Source: Chionoecetes opilio
Lineage: Eukaryota > Arthropoda > Malacostraca > Decapoda > Majidae
Direction: 5' to 3'
Assembly: GCA_016584305.1 (NCBI GenBank)
Contig: JACEEZ010003837.1
Location: 48,501-112,500, forward strand
DNA: 64,000 nt
The notes below the pieces were generated by a model. The model did no database searches. It saw nothing but the letters and a program-made list of their open reading frames with translations, and was not told the origin of the DNA. Below, piece after piece: positions 31,932-46,140 of the stretch. Within the stretch, counting starts at the first letter, position 1. Each line of letters opens with the position of its first letter. A program made the position numbers and the translations under genes.

Positions 31932-32772
31932 CCTACATCAATGTTTTATTTACATGAAAGTCCACCAATAAGTTATTATTTATTTATAAGGGTAAGCAAA
32001 TAATAAGAAAAAAAATTGTGTAGCTCAAACGCTGTCATATGACTTTCAGAACATCAATCTATTCATTTTTGGTCGCTTTGGGTTAATAGAGAACGGTAAA
32101 AAATGTAAATATTGAACTATGAAATAAAAATTGGCATTTTTTGACACTAAAAGAAATGCCCTATTTTTGCCTCTCTCCCATACAGTTCCTAGTGGTAGAT
32201 AAGGAATAGGACTCCGTCTGCTGACGCTCCTGCAACCTGGGTGTGGGTGGACCAACATTGAAATCTTTGGCTCTAGCCTTATCCATACACAGATTTTTTT
32301 TTATATAATACATATGAGGCACTCGGTAATAGAGGCGGGTAAGTGCCACCGCAGAATTTTCAAAGGTTATTACACCATTATATTCCCCCAAACCTCGGGA
32401 ATCTGGAGAGTACTAGCAAGTATAAATCTGGGACTGGCAATAGGGTCCAAAATCCCTTTAGACGAGTGCGGCTGATCGACCGCGTCACTGCCAGCATGAG
32501 TTGACGTCGTGGTCTGAGTATTAGACACCAGTAAACGCCACACAGTACCCGTGAGACTGAGCGGGAGCGCTGGCAAATAGCGGCCCTTGGCACATCCCGT
32601 CAAGCGCCCGGCAGCTAACCACAGCATGCAGGACATTTTTTTTCAGCCACTCAGCGTTCTTCATTCTCCCACAACCGCAGTAGCTGTTTTTATCTTGGAT
32701 TTACCAGTCCTACAACCACGCCACTCCTGGATTATAGTGTTTTTGTGTGGTTATACGAGGCAGTGTTTGAGA
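31932..32772. other. Gene-free interval upstream of gene W
   Basis: No supported gene. It may include the promoter and leader of W. No TATA box or initiator could be assigned with confidence. Confidence 0.4.
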
Positions 32773-32808
32773 ATGAGCTCTACCGACAGTAAGAGTGATA
32801 CTCCTAGA

Positions 32809-33545
32809 CATAGGTGCGCGCGATAACGAAAAAATTTATCACGATAACCGAAAAATCGATAACGATAACCTTGTCGGTGATAACCGATAATCGATAACTG
32901 GCGATAAATTTATCACCCGATAAGGCGATAACCAATAAATTGATAAATCCAAAATTCCGATACTAGCGATAACGATATTGATATTTTAAATAAAAAATCT
33001 TAAATGCTATCAGTAATAATACTATAATTCTATAAAATAGTAAAGCACTACTAAATTACCATGAAAATAGGATCAGTTTAGAATAGGGGCGTAAGTGTTC
33101 AAAACGTTAATAAACGGATATTAAAGAATAGCACCGAAGAGTACATACATTCATATACACGTGCACAAAAAATTAAAACGGAAGAAGCACGGGAACAGGG
33201 AAAAAAATCATCAGAGAACGCGTAAAACCGGGAGCGCGCAGGAGCAACACCTCCCCGTCCGACAGCTGGTGAGAGACTGAAGCTGAGCGAACGTTTTGAG
33301 AAGACGTCATGACGGTTAGCTGGGCTTAGACCGTTGTTCGGTTCCCAGCTCGGACCTACCTATTTCTGCCTCCAAGGCACGCGCGGCTCGCCCCTGTGCT
33401 AAACTGGAACCAAAAAATAAAATTATCGATTATCGCTAGTTTGGAACCAAAAGTATCGGCGATACCGATGAATCGATAACGCGGGGAAAACAATTATTGG
33501 ATAACCGATAACCCGATATCGTTATCGCGATAATGCCCACCTATG
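32809..33545. mobile_element. hAT MITE V with CGATAACG palindromic arrays
   Basis: Ends CATAGGTGCGCGCGATAAC and the complement of CATAGGTGGGCATTATCGCG, with the 8-bp duplication CTCCTAGA at 32801-32808 and 33546-33553. Both ends are packed with GATAAC / TTATCG words in both orientations (ACCGATAACGATAACC types). It disrupts codon 12-13 of gene W. It has no coding capacity. Confidence 0.92.
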
Positions 33546-34689
33546 CTCCTAGACCATCCCGTGGGCAAAAACGTGTGCGTAGACCCTAGACATGGGCTCA
33601 AAATGTTGCAAAAAGTAAAAGAAGTCTTGGTCAGGTCTACACCAGTTCTCTACGAAGCAACTTATTGCAGCACGTAGTATTGGTCCCGCATGCAACGATG
33701 GGTGCTTCAAGAAGCTCACAAGGCCTGTGATTGAAGCCATTTTTAAGGAATACTGGGGTATTGGTGATTTTGATCTCCAGAATTCCTACATCCAGAAAAT
33801 TGAAGCAGATGTCAGTCAAGAGGAGGCAGAAACCAATGGCTGCTGGTAACCCTGGGCAGTGCCTCCACCAACCAGTACACACTCCTACACAACGCCACAT
33901 CGTTCCTGGTCTGCAAGAAAGCTTTCGTTTCCACCTTAGGCATCACGAAATCAAGAGTTGACACAGCTCTGAGGAAGACTGGCACCTCCAGAACTCCAAC
34001 ACGGGACCAGCGAGGTAGACATCCACAGGTCAGGAAGATTCCAGAACCAGCAATCTCAACGTGTTCGTGAACACATCGGCTCCCTGCCTACTGTATCCAG
34101 CCATTACAGTAGGGCAAAATCCCCTCACAGGAAATACGTTGACTCTCACCTCAGTGTCAACAAGCTGTACACCGGACGTGTACGTGTACCACCTGTACGT
34201 GGATTGGATGTACTACAATGAGCATAGGGACGAACCGAGGGTGAAAAGTGCCTGTTACCGCAAGATCTTCAACACCGAATTCAACATCTCCTTCCAACCT
34301 CCTAAATCCGACATCTGCTCCACCTGTGATGAGCTAAAAACTGCAAAGAAGGCTGCAGAAGATGCCAATAATGCCACAAACAGCAAGTAGAGGACAAACT
34401 TACTGAACATAAGGCAGCAGAGGGACAGGGGTTGATTAAAGAGTTTGCCAAAAATTAAGATGATGATGTGCGTGTGATGTGTGTTGATTTACAGCAAACT
34501 CTGCCTGTACCTAAACTTTCTACCAATGTGGAGTATTACAAGCGCAAACTGTGGATGTACAACCTTTGTATCCACGATGTGATGACTAATACATACAGGT
34601 TCTACGTCTGGGATGAGGTGACTGGTGGCAGAGGCTCTGCAGAGATTGATAGCTGCATCAAAAAGTGGATTAGTACCGTGTACAGTGCT

Positions 34690-34993
34690 CTAGTCGCCTC
34701 CGTGGTGTAGTGGCTAGCGTGCCTGGCTACGAATCTGCAGGCCCTGGTTCACACCCGGGCCAGGACAAGTCGGCGACCAGCCAACCCAGCTGTTCTTCCT
34801 TCCTTTCGGGGTTGATAAATTGGTATCTGGGGTAACCTGGGGAAGGTAACTGTGGTAACCCGGGTGTCACACTAGCCCTGTGTCCCGGGGTAACGGGTCT
34901 TCACCCACCACAGGCTCTAAGAGCTAATGCCACCGAGATGAGCACTAAATGCCACGCGCAGCATAGCGTATGCTCCCATCTTTAGCTTATCTT
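34690..34993 (+). repeat. tRNA-derived SINE in gene W
   Basis: The head GCCTCCGTGGTGTAGTGGCT has an A box (TGGTGTAGTGG), and CCCTGGTTCACACCCGGGCC holds the B box. Then come a CCAACCCAGCTG body and a tail near CTTTAGCTTATCTT. The target duplication ACAGTGCT lies at 34682-34689 and 34994-35001. The coding frame of W (STVYSA / EEFSKLV) joins across it. Confidence 0.92.
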
Positions 34994-36179
34994 ACAGTGC
35001 TGAAGAATTTTCGAAACTTGTAATCTTTAGTGATAACTGTGGTGAACAGAACAAAAACATAAACATTATTTTGAATTACATGAAGTGCATAGTAGGCGTC
35101 TTCAGGAAATTGTGCATTATTTTCTCATGCCTGGTCAAAGCTACATGGCCTATGACCGAGCTTTCGGAAGCATTGAAAAAGCCATATGTAGCCGTAGTGA
35201 TGTTTTACACGTTTGATGATTATTGTGATATTAAGATTGCAGTACAAAATGGTTATGAATTGATTAAGATGGAGAGAGGACTTTTTAGATTTTCTTACCC
35301 TTCATAAGTTCATCGTCCAGCATAAACCTCGTGAGCCGTTTTTAAGTTCAAAGCTGCTAGAAAGTTTGTCATAAGGCTCAACTTTCGAGAGGGCTACCTA
35401 TTAGGTATGGGGTATGATACACCTCTGGACACTGTGAGGTTGATGCCTGGGAAGGGTGCATACAGGCCTTCAAAGTTTGATATTTCCCAGTGTCCTCTTA
35501 ATGCAAAGTATGACCAGCCCTTGTTACTGAAAAAAGATAAAGTGACTGATCTAAAATCTCTGCTTTGATTCATCGACGCCCCCCACAGTGAATACTTTCA
35601 CAAGATTTTTCGTGAACAAGAGGACCTTAGTGCAGCAGCAGCAGTAGCATCCCAGGAGCCACAGGAACAGCAACATCTACAGGATGAAGAAGATAGCGAT
35701 TTTGACAATGATCTTCTCGAGTACAGTGATGACTACGTAAGTGTAGAATTTTTTTTCCTTTCCTTCCCTTATACTTTTTCCTTTTTTTTTTTTTCATTAT
35801 GCATTATTAATGTTATTAAGGTATTCCCATTGTGTTATCATGATGAAACTGGTACCTATGCAGATTAATAACACAGTTTTAACACAGGTTTAAGATTTAA
35901 GATTCAAACAGTAGAAATTAGTTACCTGAAAGGTGGATTTGGTGTGAACAGATTTTTTATACACTGCATCCTCGTACAACACGGGTTCGTACAACACGGT
36001 GGGAGTCTGAGCAGCCCACTTCATCCGCACAACAGTATTCGTATTAATACAACACGATCTGGCGATCTGAAAGCAAGGCAATTCCGCCCTTACCCGCACT
36101 GCACGGTGCTGCGCTGCACAACACACAACTTGAGTACTTCCTCAGTACTCAGTACCTCAGTACTTACCTGTTACAAGTA

Positions 36180-36947
36180 CAGGGAGGTCCCGTTATACGA
36201 GCATTCGGTATACGAGAATCAGATGATACGAGATGTGTAAATTAGGGTCTATTTTCAATATACGAGATCGAAAATCCAATGATACGACATTCAAACTGGG
36301 GTGAGTAAAATGATCAAGTTCAAAATGTGCACCCTACCACTCCTGGGCTGGACAAAGGGGGATTTGGTTGACCCCAGTCAGGTCACCCCTAGCAGGCCGT
36401 GACCTGAAGGGTAATTAAGCATATGGCGCGGCCTGACATTTAGGGGTAATTAGCAGGTGTGCGGCCCCAACCTTGGGACCGCAGTCAGGTCACCCCTAGC
36501 AAGGCGTGACCTGAAGGGTAATTAAGCATATGGCACGGCCTGACCTTTAGGGGTAATTAGCAGGTGTGCGGCCCCAACCTTGGGACCGCTACACTACCTT
36601 CTCTTGTATCACGCGGCATCCCCTACATTACAACGTCTTTTTTGCTTGTTATGCATGTTTTATGTTTGATTAATGTGCAGTTATGTTATTTTGTGTGCTA
36701 TTTTCTCTTTCAGAATGCTTTTTCTACAGAATAGGTAGTACAGTGTGGGTAATATAGACGCAGTGTGTTTGTTGTGTTTGCTATAGTTTATTTTAGCTTG
36801 AAAAAAATGTCTTTTTTTTTTTTTTTTTGATGGGGTCCTGGAACCAAACCTATATTTTACCATTAGTTATGTGTTTCGTTATACGAGATTTCACTTTACG
36901 AGTATGCCAGGTGGAACCTAACTGCTCGTATCTTCGGGACCTCCCTG
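36180..36947 (+). mobile_element. MITE family A, copy 3
   Basis: Same orientation as copy 1, ends CAGGGAGGTCCCGTTATACG and CGGGACCTCCCTG, TA at 36178-36179 and 36948-36949. Two internal ~120-bp units, 768 bp. Confidence 0.92.
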
Positions 36948-37968
36948 TATTTCAAATCCCATAAGACATTAAAATCACCTAATCTGTCCTCACGATATAA
37001 TGTTTACGTTCTGCCTCTGGAAGCTCAGCATATTGGCTGCTTCTTCTTCTTCTTTCTTGTGACCTCTTATGCTTATAGTGCTGCAACTTTTTCAGCTTAG
37101 GTGGGGTCAAGGGTGCACGACAGTACCACATAATTATCTATCATACCTAGATATGCTCATATATGTCTGAATAACATGAAATGGTATGATAGCCCTTGCA
37201 AAACCTTGTGCGAGCTGAGAAATCAACACATATATACAGCCGACAGGCTAAAATTCCGCGCGTCAGTTTCACTCACTGCGAAGACTTTCCCGCCACAACC
37301 ATTAAAGCTATTGCACTGCTGAAGGTTTTAAAATGAAGTCAGCTAAATGTTCTATCGATTGGTGGTAAAAATAATACTATAGGTTGTAAATTAAGGAAAT
37401 CACAGCTACCATAACTTTAAAAATATAGAAATTTTGACGTTTTTGAAAATGTATTTTTTTTTTTTAATAGGAAATATTAATTCTACCTATTTCGTTCACT
37501 TATAATTGAAGAAAGGTACATAATTAAGCTTTAAAATGCAACAAACTGTAGTTCGTTACCAACCGAGTAAGGATAAGAATTTTTTTTTTTTTTTTTTTTA
37601 GAAAATGGGTGTGCGCCACCCTGACCGTGGAGCCGCTCTGTGGCCTTGGCCACTGCTGCTTAAGATTATGATATTATTTTCAAATAAGGTTTCTTCTTTC
37701 CCAAAGTAACACCAGGTCACTACAAAGAAATGAAAACAACCGTATTGTAAATAAAATATCTGAAGTAGGTCTGTTATTTTCTGTGTACATTGTATTGTAA
37801 ATAAGAAGGCTTTCATATGATGGTAATTAACGGATATCAAATTAGCTCATAAAGTAGTTCTTGGATAACCCAAAAAAAAAAACATTTAATATTTCATTTT
37901 GTAAACCTATACAGTTACTTTAAACAGAGTGATACTAATTAAAATAAATTATTAAATTATTTTATATA

Positions 37969-38069
37969 CAGTCTCCCAAAAAGTATCGGTATGGCTCACT
38001 AGGCGCTGCTGGAATTGGATCGAAACATACTGTTTCTTGGCAATGCCGCAACATTTTTTTGGGCGACTG
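37969..38069. mobile_element. 101-bp mariner-type MITE
   Basis: Ends CAGTCTCCCAAAAAGTATCG and TTTTTTTGGGCGACTG, with TA at 37967-37968 and 38070-38071. It is too short to encode anything. It sits between the left terminus of element J and the 3' end of its gene. Confidence 0.78.
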
Positions 38070-38304
38070 TACATGATGACAAGTTAACATGCGTGTAGAG
38101 TAAATCCTATAAACACCAAATGTTTCTTGGCAATCCCAGTAACTAAATGATAGTACTATGTAGCTATTATAGAGTGGGATTTTCCTAGCATATTAAGCAA
38201 AATTGTTAAACAAATCATAATTGTCGCTGACTGTCAGCTGAACCAAGTAAAACTTAAAAAATAAATAATAGTACGTATTTTTAGCAGTTTGTTGAATCAT
38301 TACA

Positions 38305-40621
38305 CTAATCAGAGTCACAATCATTGCTCATCTCACAGAATGCACTCAGAGTGAGTGGATTTGCACACATAAAGTCATCCTCGTCCATGTTCACTACGCC
38401 TGGTAATGCTGCTCTACACACGCAGTCAGCTGTGCAGGACTGGTTGTTCACCAAGCAACTGCAATCCTCGTTGCAGTCTTCACAACAGCAGAGGATGTCG
38501 TTGAGTAATTCAGGTGGAGCACAAGGCTGTGTCATCATGATGGGTTGAAGCTGTTTAGTATCAACATTAATCTCCCATCCAAATTTCGTGACATCTTTAA
38601 GCTCCAACATTCCAGTAGCAGCTTCCTTCCACACAAACAACTGGCATGCTACTCTCAGGATGTGCTGCTACAGACTGTTTTCTGTCGGTGGCAGCTTTTG
38701 TGGTGCAATTTTTCGGAGAGCTAACTTGCATCGTAACTCTAGGAGGGTTTCCTCTCGTCCTCCATATAATGCAACAACAAATTTATGAGCAGCATTTACT
38801 TCATTAGTGGTGGGTTTCCCTGTTCCTAGAGATGATAATGCTTGTATCTGCTTTGAATACTTCATCATTACTTTGAATGCTGTCTTTTTTCCATGACCAA
38901 CAAATGAGCTTGTTGTGTCACAACCAGATAAGCAGTAGACAGACAGGAGAATGGCATGTTGTTCTGGTCTAAGCGCTCTAAACAGCTCATGTATTGGGAT
39001 GTATCTAGTCAGACTTGTATGCTTTCCCTCTCTGCCTGTAAGCAAATCCAACTCTTCACAGTTAATTGTTTGACAATGATGTACAAGTAGTACAAGTACG
39101 TCAGTATCTGGGCTATGGACCACAATTTTAGTAGCACCCTGCTTAACAGCATGTATGCAGTGGAGTATGATCCTGGTGTCTGATTCCTCGTGGTTGGATT
39201 CCAGTTCAGGGACAGTCTCAATTTTTTGGGCAGTTATTCTTGGTGCATGGTTGTCATTGCCTCCACTAGTGTACACTTCAAGGCCTTGTGGTAAATCAGC
39301 TGTGCTTGACAAGTACTCAGTGTAGACTCTTGCAAGTGCTGCTTTATTGCTTGAATTACTGAGAAATGTGTCCTTGTTGACATGTACTCTGCCACCAACA
39401 GCTATGTTATACGCAACAGCTTGGTCATTACCTCCACGATTTATTCTTGCCTGTGATTTGACACTCTCTTCATAATACCGATCAAATATAAGGTGGATTT
39501 GTGATGGAGTTCCAATTTGACTGGCTTTCTGAAGAACAAAAGCTGTGAAGTCTGATGCTAGGTCTTTGAAGGTGGCATCTTCCTCTTTTCTTGGAAAAGG
39601 AAAAATTCTTATTACTGCATTGCTGTCATAGATCTTCCAATTATCTTCTTCAACATCAGCAAGAGTTTGGTTGAGCAGATAAGCTATCTTGATAGCATCC
39701 CCAACACTGACTGTTCCACTGCAGACCAAATCTGATCTTCCTGGCTGTGCTATGAAGGCCACCTCCGGCCAGGCAGTTTGCAACAGTCTCTTAATGTTTC
39801 TTGCAAATCCTTTCGTCATTGTGGACCCTTCTAGTTCGATATATCTGTGTCTCAGCTTGGTGAATGGAATGACTTGTTTGTCTTCAATAGTAGCTTTCTT
39901 GAACTCATGAATAACTTGTTGAATAATGATGTTTGTATTGCTGTCTGCTGGTGATAAAGCTGCTATGTTCCGTTCATTAGTATAATTTGTTACACAACTC
40001 TTATCTCTATGGTAACGAGCTTCCACAGCAACTAGATCACCATTCACAACACCAAGGAGCCTATTAAGCATTACCTGGTCTTCCCTTCTTCGAGCTGCAT
40101 CTAACACTCTATTGTACAAATTCTCACCTTTGTCATCAATAGAAGACTGTACCATAGACCATGTTTTCCGTTTTTTTGCATGACAAGGCTTCCCACAAAC
40201 AAAACAGTCACTTTTCCACTGGAAAGACTCTCGTCTCCTTGGTAAAGTATGAGGTGGACTGTTCATATTATTACTTTGTGTTCCGTCACTTATATTTTTT
40301 TCACTCTCTTTCTGGCATTTTTCTACACATGATTGTCTGTCTTTGGGCATAGTGTATATTGATTGACCTACATGTTCGATGGTAAATCATTTTGGTTCTT
40401 CCATTTCTAATGTTACACTCATTTTCTAACAGTAGCATAGCAGTAGCATCTTGCCTGTCATGAGTAGACTGAAACAAAGTGTCTATTTTCTGTAGATTAG
40501 GTGTTACAGGATCTCCCTTTTTATTTTTCTTATTGAATGTATCATGACAGAAGATGCACTTTGCTGGATCAATGTATAACCTTTGTTTCTTGACCTCTGC
40601 TTCCAAACTTAAGGACTCCAT
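38305..40621 (-). pseudogene. J protein: Cys/His N-terminus, PIN/FEN1-like core, Cys cluster
   Basis: Begins MESLSLEAEVKKQR (40621) with KCIFCHDTF and YHRTCRS, then shifts +1 near 40350-40372 into a 560-codon frame holding CFVCGKPCHAKKRK and YHRDKSC. That frame ends at a TAG (38668-38670), but the same frame continues as QHILRVACQLFVWKEAATG to 38305. Acidic motifs in order, numbered from 40350: LIFDRYYEES (~287-296), HEESDTRIILH (~387), SPDTDVLVLL (~413) and CLSGCDTTSSF (~473). This order resembles PIN/FEN1 nucleases. The C-terminus has CCCEDCNEDCSCLVNNQSC, like a CXC-type zinc cluster. I recall homologues as widespread and uncharacterised in invertebrates. Nuclease activity is inference. One stop and one frameshift suggest recent loss. 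Confidence 0.75.
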
Positions 40622-41432
40622 TTTTTCCTGAAAAGAAAAATGTAAATTATAGTTAAAAAACTATTTATACATGAATGGCATGAGGGTTTCACATAAAACT
40701 CAAATTTGTGCTACTGTGTGTGTGTGATCTTAGTGATAACCGCAACTGACATGTCAGATGCGTTGAGGGCACGGTTTCACTTAATTCATCAAAGTTATTT
40801 TATCCTTACTCGGTTGCAAAAGCGGTAACGAACTACGATTTGTTGCATTGGAAAGCTTGATTATGTACCTTTCTTCAATTATAAGTGAACGAAATAGCTA
40901 GAATTAATATTTCCTATTAAAAAAAAAAAAAATTCAAAAACGTCAAAATTTCTATATTTTAAAAGTTATGGTAGCTGTGATTTCCTTAATTTACAACCTA
41001 TAGTATTGTTTTTACCACCAATCGATAGAACATTTATCTGGCTTCATTTTGAGACCTTCAGCAGTGCAATAGCTTTAATGCAGTGTTTCTTAACCTGGGG
41101 TGCTAGCGCTGAAATCAATTTTAGGGGGTGCTGAGAAATGCTCCATATATGGCAGTACAATGTTACGAGTTCCTCGCAATGGATACAAAAGTATCGAAGG
41201 GATACTTTTTGACAATAGCACTATATTTATTTGATAAATTTTAACCTCATTATACTGACTTTCATTGAGAATGTAATTGCACTCGAGTGCTGATGTCTGA
41301 CATGAGACGGTGAGACTGCAGACAGTAGTTACGTAGTAGCAGTACAGCTCAAGCCCCTGCATAGTTGTGTTTCGCCTTAACTTCAAGTTCCAGTAATTCT
41401 GGTAAGACCATTGAAAGGTATACTCTTTCTTA

Positions 41433-41467
<35 letters not shown>

Positions 41468-41763
41468 GGTATGGTATGAATGCTTGTTTATGTATATTCT
41501 TTAATATACTTATTAAATTTATTTAATTTAATTGATTGATTTAAGTAGTATATTCAGTAGAGAATATTAATTTATTAATATAATTTAGTTTTCCATATGT
41601 AAATTAGCGTTAGGCCGTCCTACACGCTACATCTGCTGACCTCTTATATTAGCATAAAGTCCATAAAAGAGTTACGACTCAATGGACAAAGGCTTTGACA
41701 TTTTCTCTTCATGTATAATAACTTGTATAGTATTAAGGCCAATAAAATTATCAATCAATCAAT

Positions 41764-41768
<5 letters not shown>

Positions 41769-41812
<44 letters not shown>
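41769..41812. repeat. (CT)n microsatellite
   Basis: An uninterrupted CT tract of about 44 bp after TCAATCAATCAATCAATC. A shorter CT tract is at 41440-41466. Confidence 0.95.
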
Positions 41813-41818
<6 letters not shown>

Positions 41819-42234
41819 CAATGTGTCGATTCATTTTTTTTACAGATGAATGTATTGATGACTTGTTCAAATCTGCACCAATTTAATGGGCCTGGAAAAT
41901 GTTTGAGCCTACCGTAAACATTAAAACTTTTAGCTTTTTTAGCAGTTTTTATTAAATATATCATTGGTTGACTAGAAATTGTACACATATTATCATTATC
42001 TCTACCCCCGAAGGTGGAATAATACTATGTGTTCGCCTGTGTCTTTGTTTACTTTCTCTGTTAACATCACTCATAAAGTAGTTGCTCCAAGTTTATTAAG
42101 TATTTTTCGGGGGATACGTTACCTATGGTCAAAACAGCAATCAATTTAATTTGAAGGTCAAATGTCTAAGTTAGATTGGTGCTGTTTTGCTAACAGCTTC
42201 TTTGTTTTGTCCATAGGCTTGTGTGATTCTGCAA

Positions 42235-43830
<1,596 letters not shown>

Positions 43831-44250
43831 TTGCTTTTGCCTTTAGTATTGGCATCCTTGGTGTTTTATTTTTGGAGAATGAACAAATCAAATGATCAAG
43901 CAGTATACTTCACTTTACTTTATCCCTGTAGTAGTGTAGCAACTGTAGTCTCTGTAACCAGATGTTAGCCGAGAAATAGGGGGTGCTGGACTTCCTAGAT
44001 CTGACTACTGGGGACTACAGGGGCTAGTCGGAAAAGGTTAAAAACGCTGCTTTAATGGTTGTGGCGGGAAAGTCTTCGCAGTGACTGAAACTGACGTGCA
44101 GAATTTTAGCCTGTCGGCTGTATATATGTGTTGATTACTCAGCTCGCACAAGGTTTTGCAAGGGCTATCATACCATTTCATGTTATTCAGACATATATGA
44201 ACCTATCTAGGTATGATAGATAATGTGGTACTGCCGTGCACCCTGGGTCA

Positions 44251-44799
44251 GCTAAATGATGGCTTTCGGGGTCACGGTTGCAGCACTATTAGGATCGCTT
44301 TGTAGGTCGTCTGTCAAGATCGAGCTCGAGCTTGACACATATCTTCCTTCTATGCCACTCTGTAGCCCTTTCTTTCCCTGCCACCAACAGGGTTGACGCC
44401 GCCGACAGCGCCATCTATTGTCTCATTCTTCTGCTACCGTAGTGTTGATGTATCATTTACCACCAGGCTGTCACACACGTATCACAAGCTCTTTTCAGTC
44501 CTGGAAATTATCACCCATGGCGAATTTATCAAAAATATCTACTAATACGTACTATCGCATACAAGCTAAAAGTTGTACGATGCACCAAAGAACATGGGAA
44601 CAGAGCAACAGAAAGACCACCGCCTACCGAGAAAATCGGCAGATTTTACTACCGATTTTACTACCGGTAGAAATTCTGTTTATTTTTATATTTTTCTTAG
44701 AAATTTCTTTCCAAACTTTTTACCACCATTATAATTAAGGTAAGGGACTAAGATGAGTGTATGTTTACTATATATTGATTATTGTAAAGGCAATGTATG
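44251..44799. other. Own sequence of composite I, no gene
   Basis: Unique sequence between element J and MITE A4. The short frame at 44418-44738 resembles nothing I know. An AGTGCTGCAAC word left of element J (about 37077) recurs inverted at about 44293, suggesting that composite I has an inverted-repeat interior. Confidence 0.45.
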
Positions 44800-44801
44800 T
44801 A

Positions 44802-45470
44802 CAGGGAGGTCCCGAAGATACGAGCAGTTAGGTTCCACCTGGCATACTCGTAAAGCGAAATCTCGTATAACGAAACACATAACTAATGGTAAAATATAGG
44901 TTTGGTTCCAGGACCCCATCAATTAGAGAAAAAAGAAAAGAAAAAAACAACATGTTTTTCAAGCTAAAATAAACTATAGCAAACACAACAAACACACAGC
45001 GTCTATATTACCCACACTGTACTACCTATTCTGTAGAAAAAGCATTCTGAAAGAGAAAATAGCACACAAAATAACATAACTGCACATTAATTAAACATAA
45101 AACATGCATAACAAGCAAAAAAGACGTAATGTAGGGGACGCCCCGTGATACAAGAGAAGGTAGTGTAGCGCTCCCAAGGTTGGGGCCGCACACCTGCTAA
45201 TTAACCCTAAAGGTCAGGCTGTGCCATATGCTTAATTACCCTTCAGGTCACGACTTGCTAGGGGTGACCTCACTGGGGTCAACCAAATCCCCCTTTGTCC
45301 AGCCCGGGAGTGGTAGGGCGCGCATTTTGAACTTGATAATTTTACTCACCCCAGTTTGAATGTCGTATCATTGGATTTTCGATCTCGTATATTGAAAATA
45401 GACCCTAATTTACACATCTCGTATCATCGGGTTCTCGTATACCGAATGCTCGTATAACGGGACCTCCCTG
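44802..45470 (-). mobile_element. MITE family A, copy 4 (reverse orientation)
   Basis: Ends CAGGGAGGTCCCGAAGATAC and CGGGACCTCCCTG, TA at 44800-44801 and 45471-45472. It carries only one internal ~120-bp unit, against two in copies 1-3, accounting for its 669 bp. Confidence 0.92.
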
Positions 45471-45659
45471 TATTGCAATGTGTGAATATGGGGGAAAAGT
45501 ACAAAATTTCAGGTGTCCACCATAAGTACATTATAACATGGGTTTCTATGATTCATACAGCACGATTTCGTACATCACAGCGTGCTGTGTCACCCATAAA
45601 GCCGTGTTGTATGAGGATGCAGCGTATATTATTTTTATTTATTAGTTTATAGCCTATAG

Positions 45660-46060
45660 CACCTTTAGTTTTTTATCTTATTTGAGGGCTCAGGTTCTTG
45701 GCCCTGCATGTACCTACTGGAGAGCTCAGATGGTTGGCCCTCACCCGAGGTGGCGTAGGCTGGATTCTTTGACATCTGTGATGGTTTATGGCTCATGCTG
45801 GCCACTTTTGCCCTCTGCCACTCACAGTCGAAGGTGAGGTTGATGGGCAGGATGTAGGTGTCTTTGACCACTTGATGATAGAAAAAGTTGCTCCTGAATG
45901 GACTTTAACATAGGAGGAGCTCACCACTTCCAGATTATAACCATCCGGCCAACATGTGCTGAAAGAGTTGCCTCTGGCGGGACTCGAACTCGCGAGACCT
46001 TGAGCTTACCACTTGCAGATGATAACCACTCGGCCACCACCTCCTGGAATAGATGACGAA
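45660..46060 (-). repeat. SINE with tRNA-Ser/Leu-like head
   Basis: On the minus strand the head reads GGTGGTGGCCGAGTGGTTAT (A box TGGCCGAGTGG) and then CGCGAGTTCGAGTCCCGCC (B box). The body shares GGTTGGCCCTC-CCCG-GGTGG with the SINE at 26190-26480. It is probably preceded by a degraded direct repeat of its own head (CACCACTTCCAGATTATAAC at about 45922). It is not a functional tRNA because the anticodon arm is degraded. Confidence 0.75.
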
Positions 46061-46140
46061 AGTAACGAGAATGTATATGGAAGGTTTGGTATGACTATTA
46101 AGGGAGAGGAAATTAATTGTAGGTAAAGGCAAAGACTACT
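46050..46140 (+). pseudogene. RTE-like LINE C-terminal fragment
   Basis: Reads NVYGRFGMTIKGEEINCR, the segment that precedes the 'RWFGHIE' motif in RTE-like ORF2 proteins. A related fragment is at about 51690-51760 (NVYGRLVWLVREEKLHVD). Confidence 0.5.

Larger units (their letters stand above)
32773..35760 (+). pseudogene. Gene W: DDE-like protein with WDE / SDNCG motifs, broken
   Basis: Starts MSSTDSKSDTPR and is interrupted after 12 codons by a hAT MITE. The frame shifts repeatedly. Readable segments in order: SFLVCKKAFVSTLGITKSRV, YRKIFNTEFNISFQPPKSDI then CSTCDELK, MCVDLQQTLPVPKLSTN, FYVWDEVTGGRGSAEIDSCI, [SINE], LVIFSDNCGEQNKNINIILN, LNFREGYLLGMGYDTP and PHSEYFHKIFREQED, with an Asp/Glu-rich end. 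A splice donor (GTAAGT) follows at about 35737. I recall such proteins as common and uncharacterised in arthropod genomes. WDE and SDNCG could be the first two acids of a DDE fold, which would make it a transposase; that is inference. No terminal repeats were found. Confidence 0.72.

Noticed and set aside
34690..34760. tRNA gene on the plus strand
   Set aside because: It is the head of a SINE with an 8-bp target duplication inside gene W.
38305..40621. J gene as a conserved host gene
   Set aside because: It lies between long inverted termini with a target duplication, carries a stop and a frameshift, and shares the locus only with mobile elements.
45935..46050. Functional tRNA-Ser or tRNA-Leu gene on the minus strand
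   Set aside because: A and B boxes are present, but the stem pairing and anticodon loop are degraded and the sequence continues into a SINE body.
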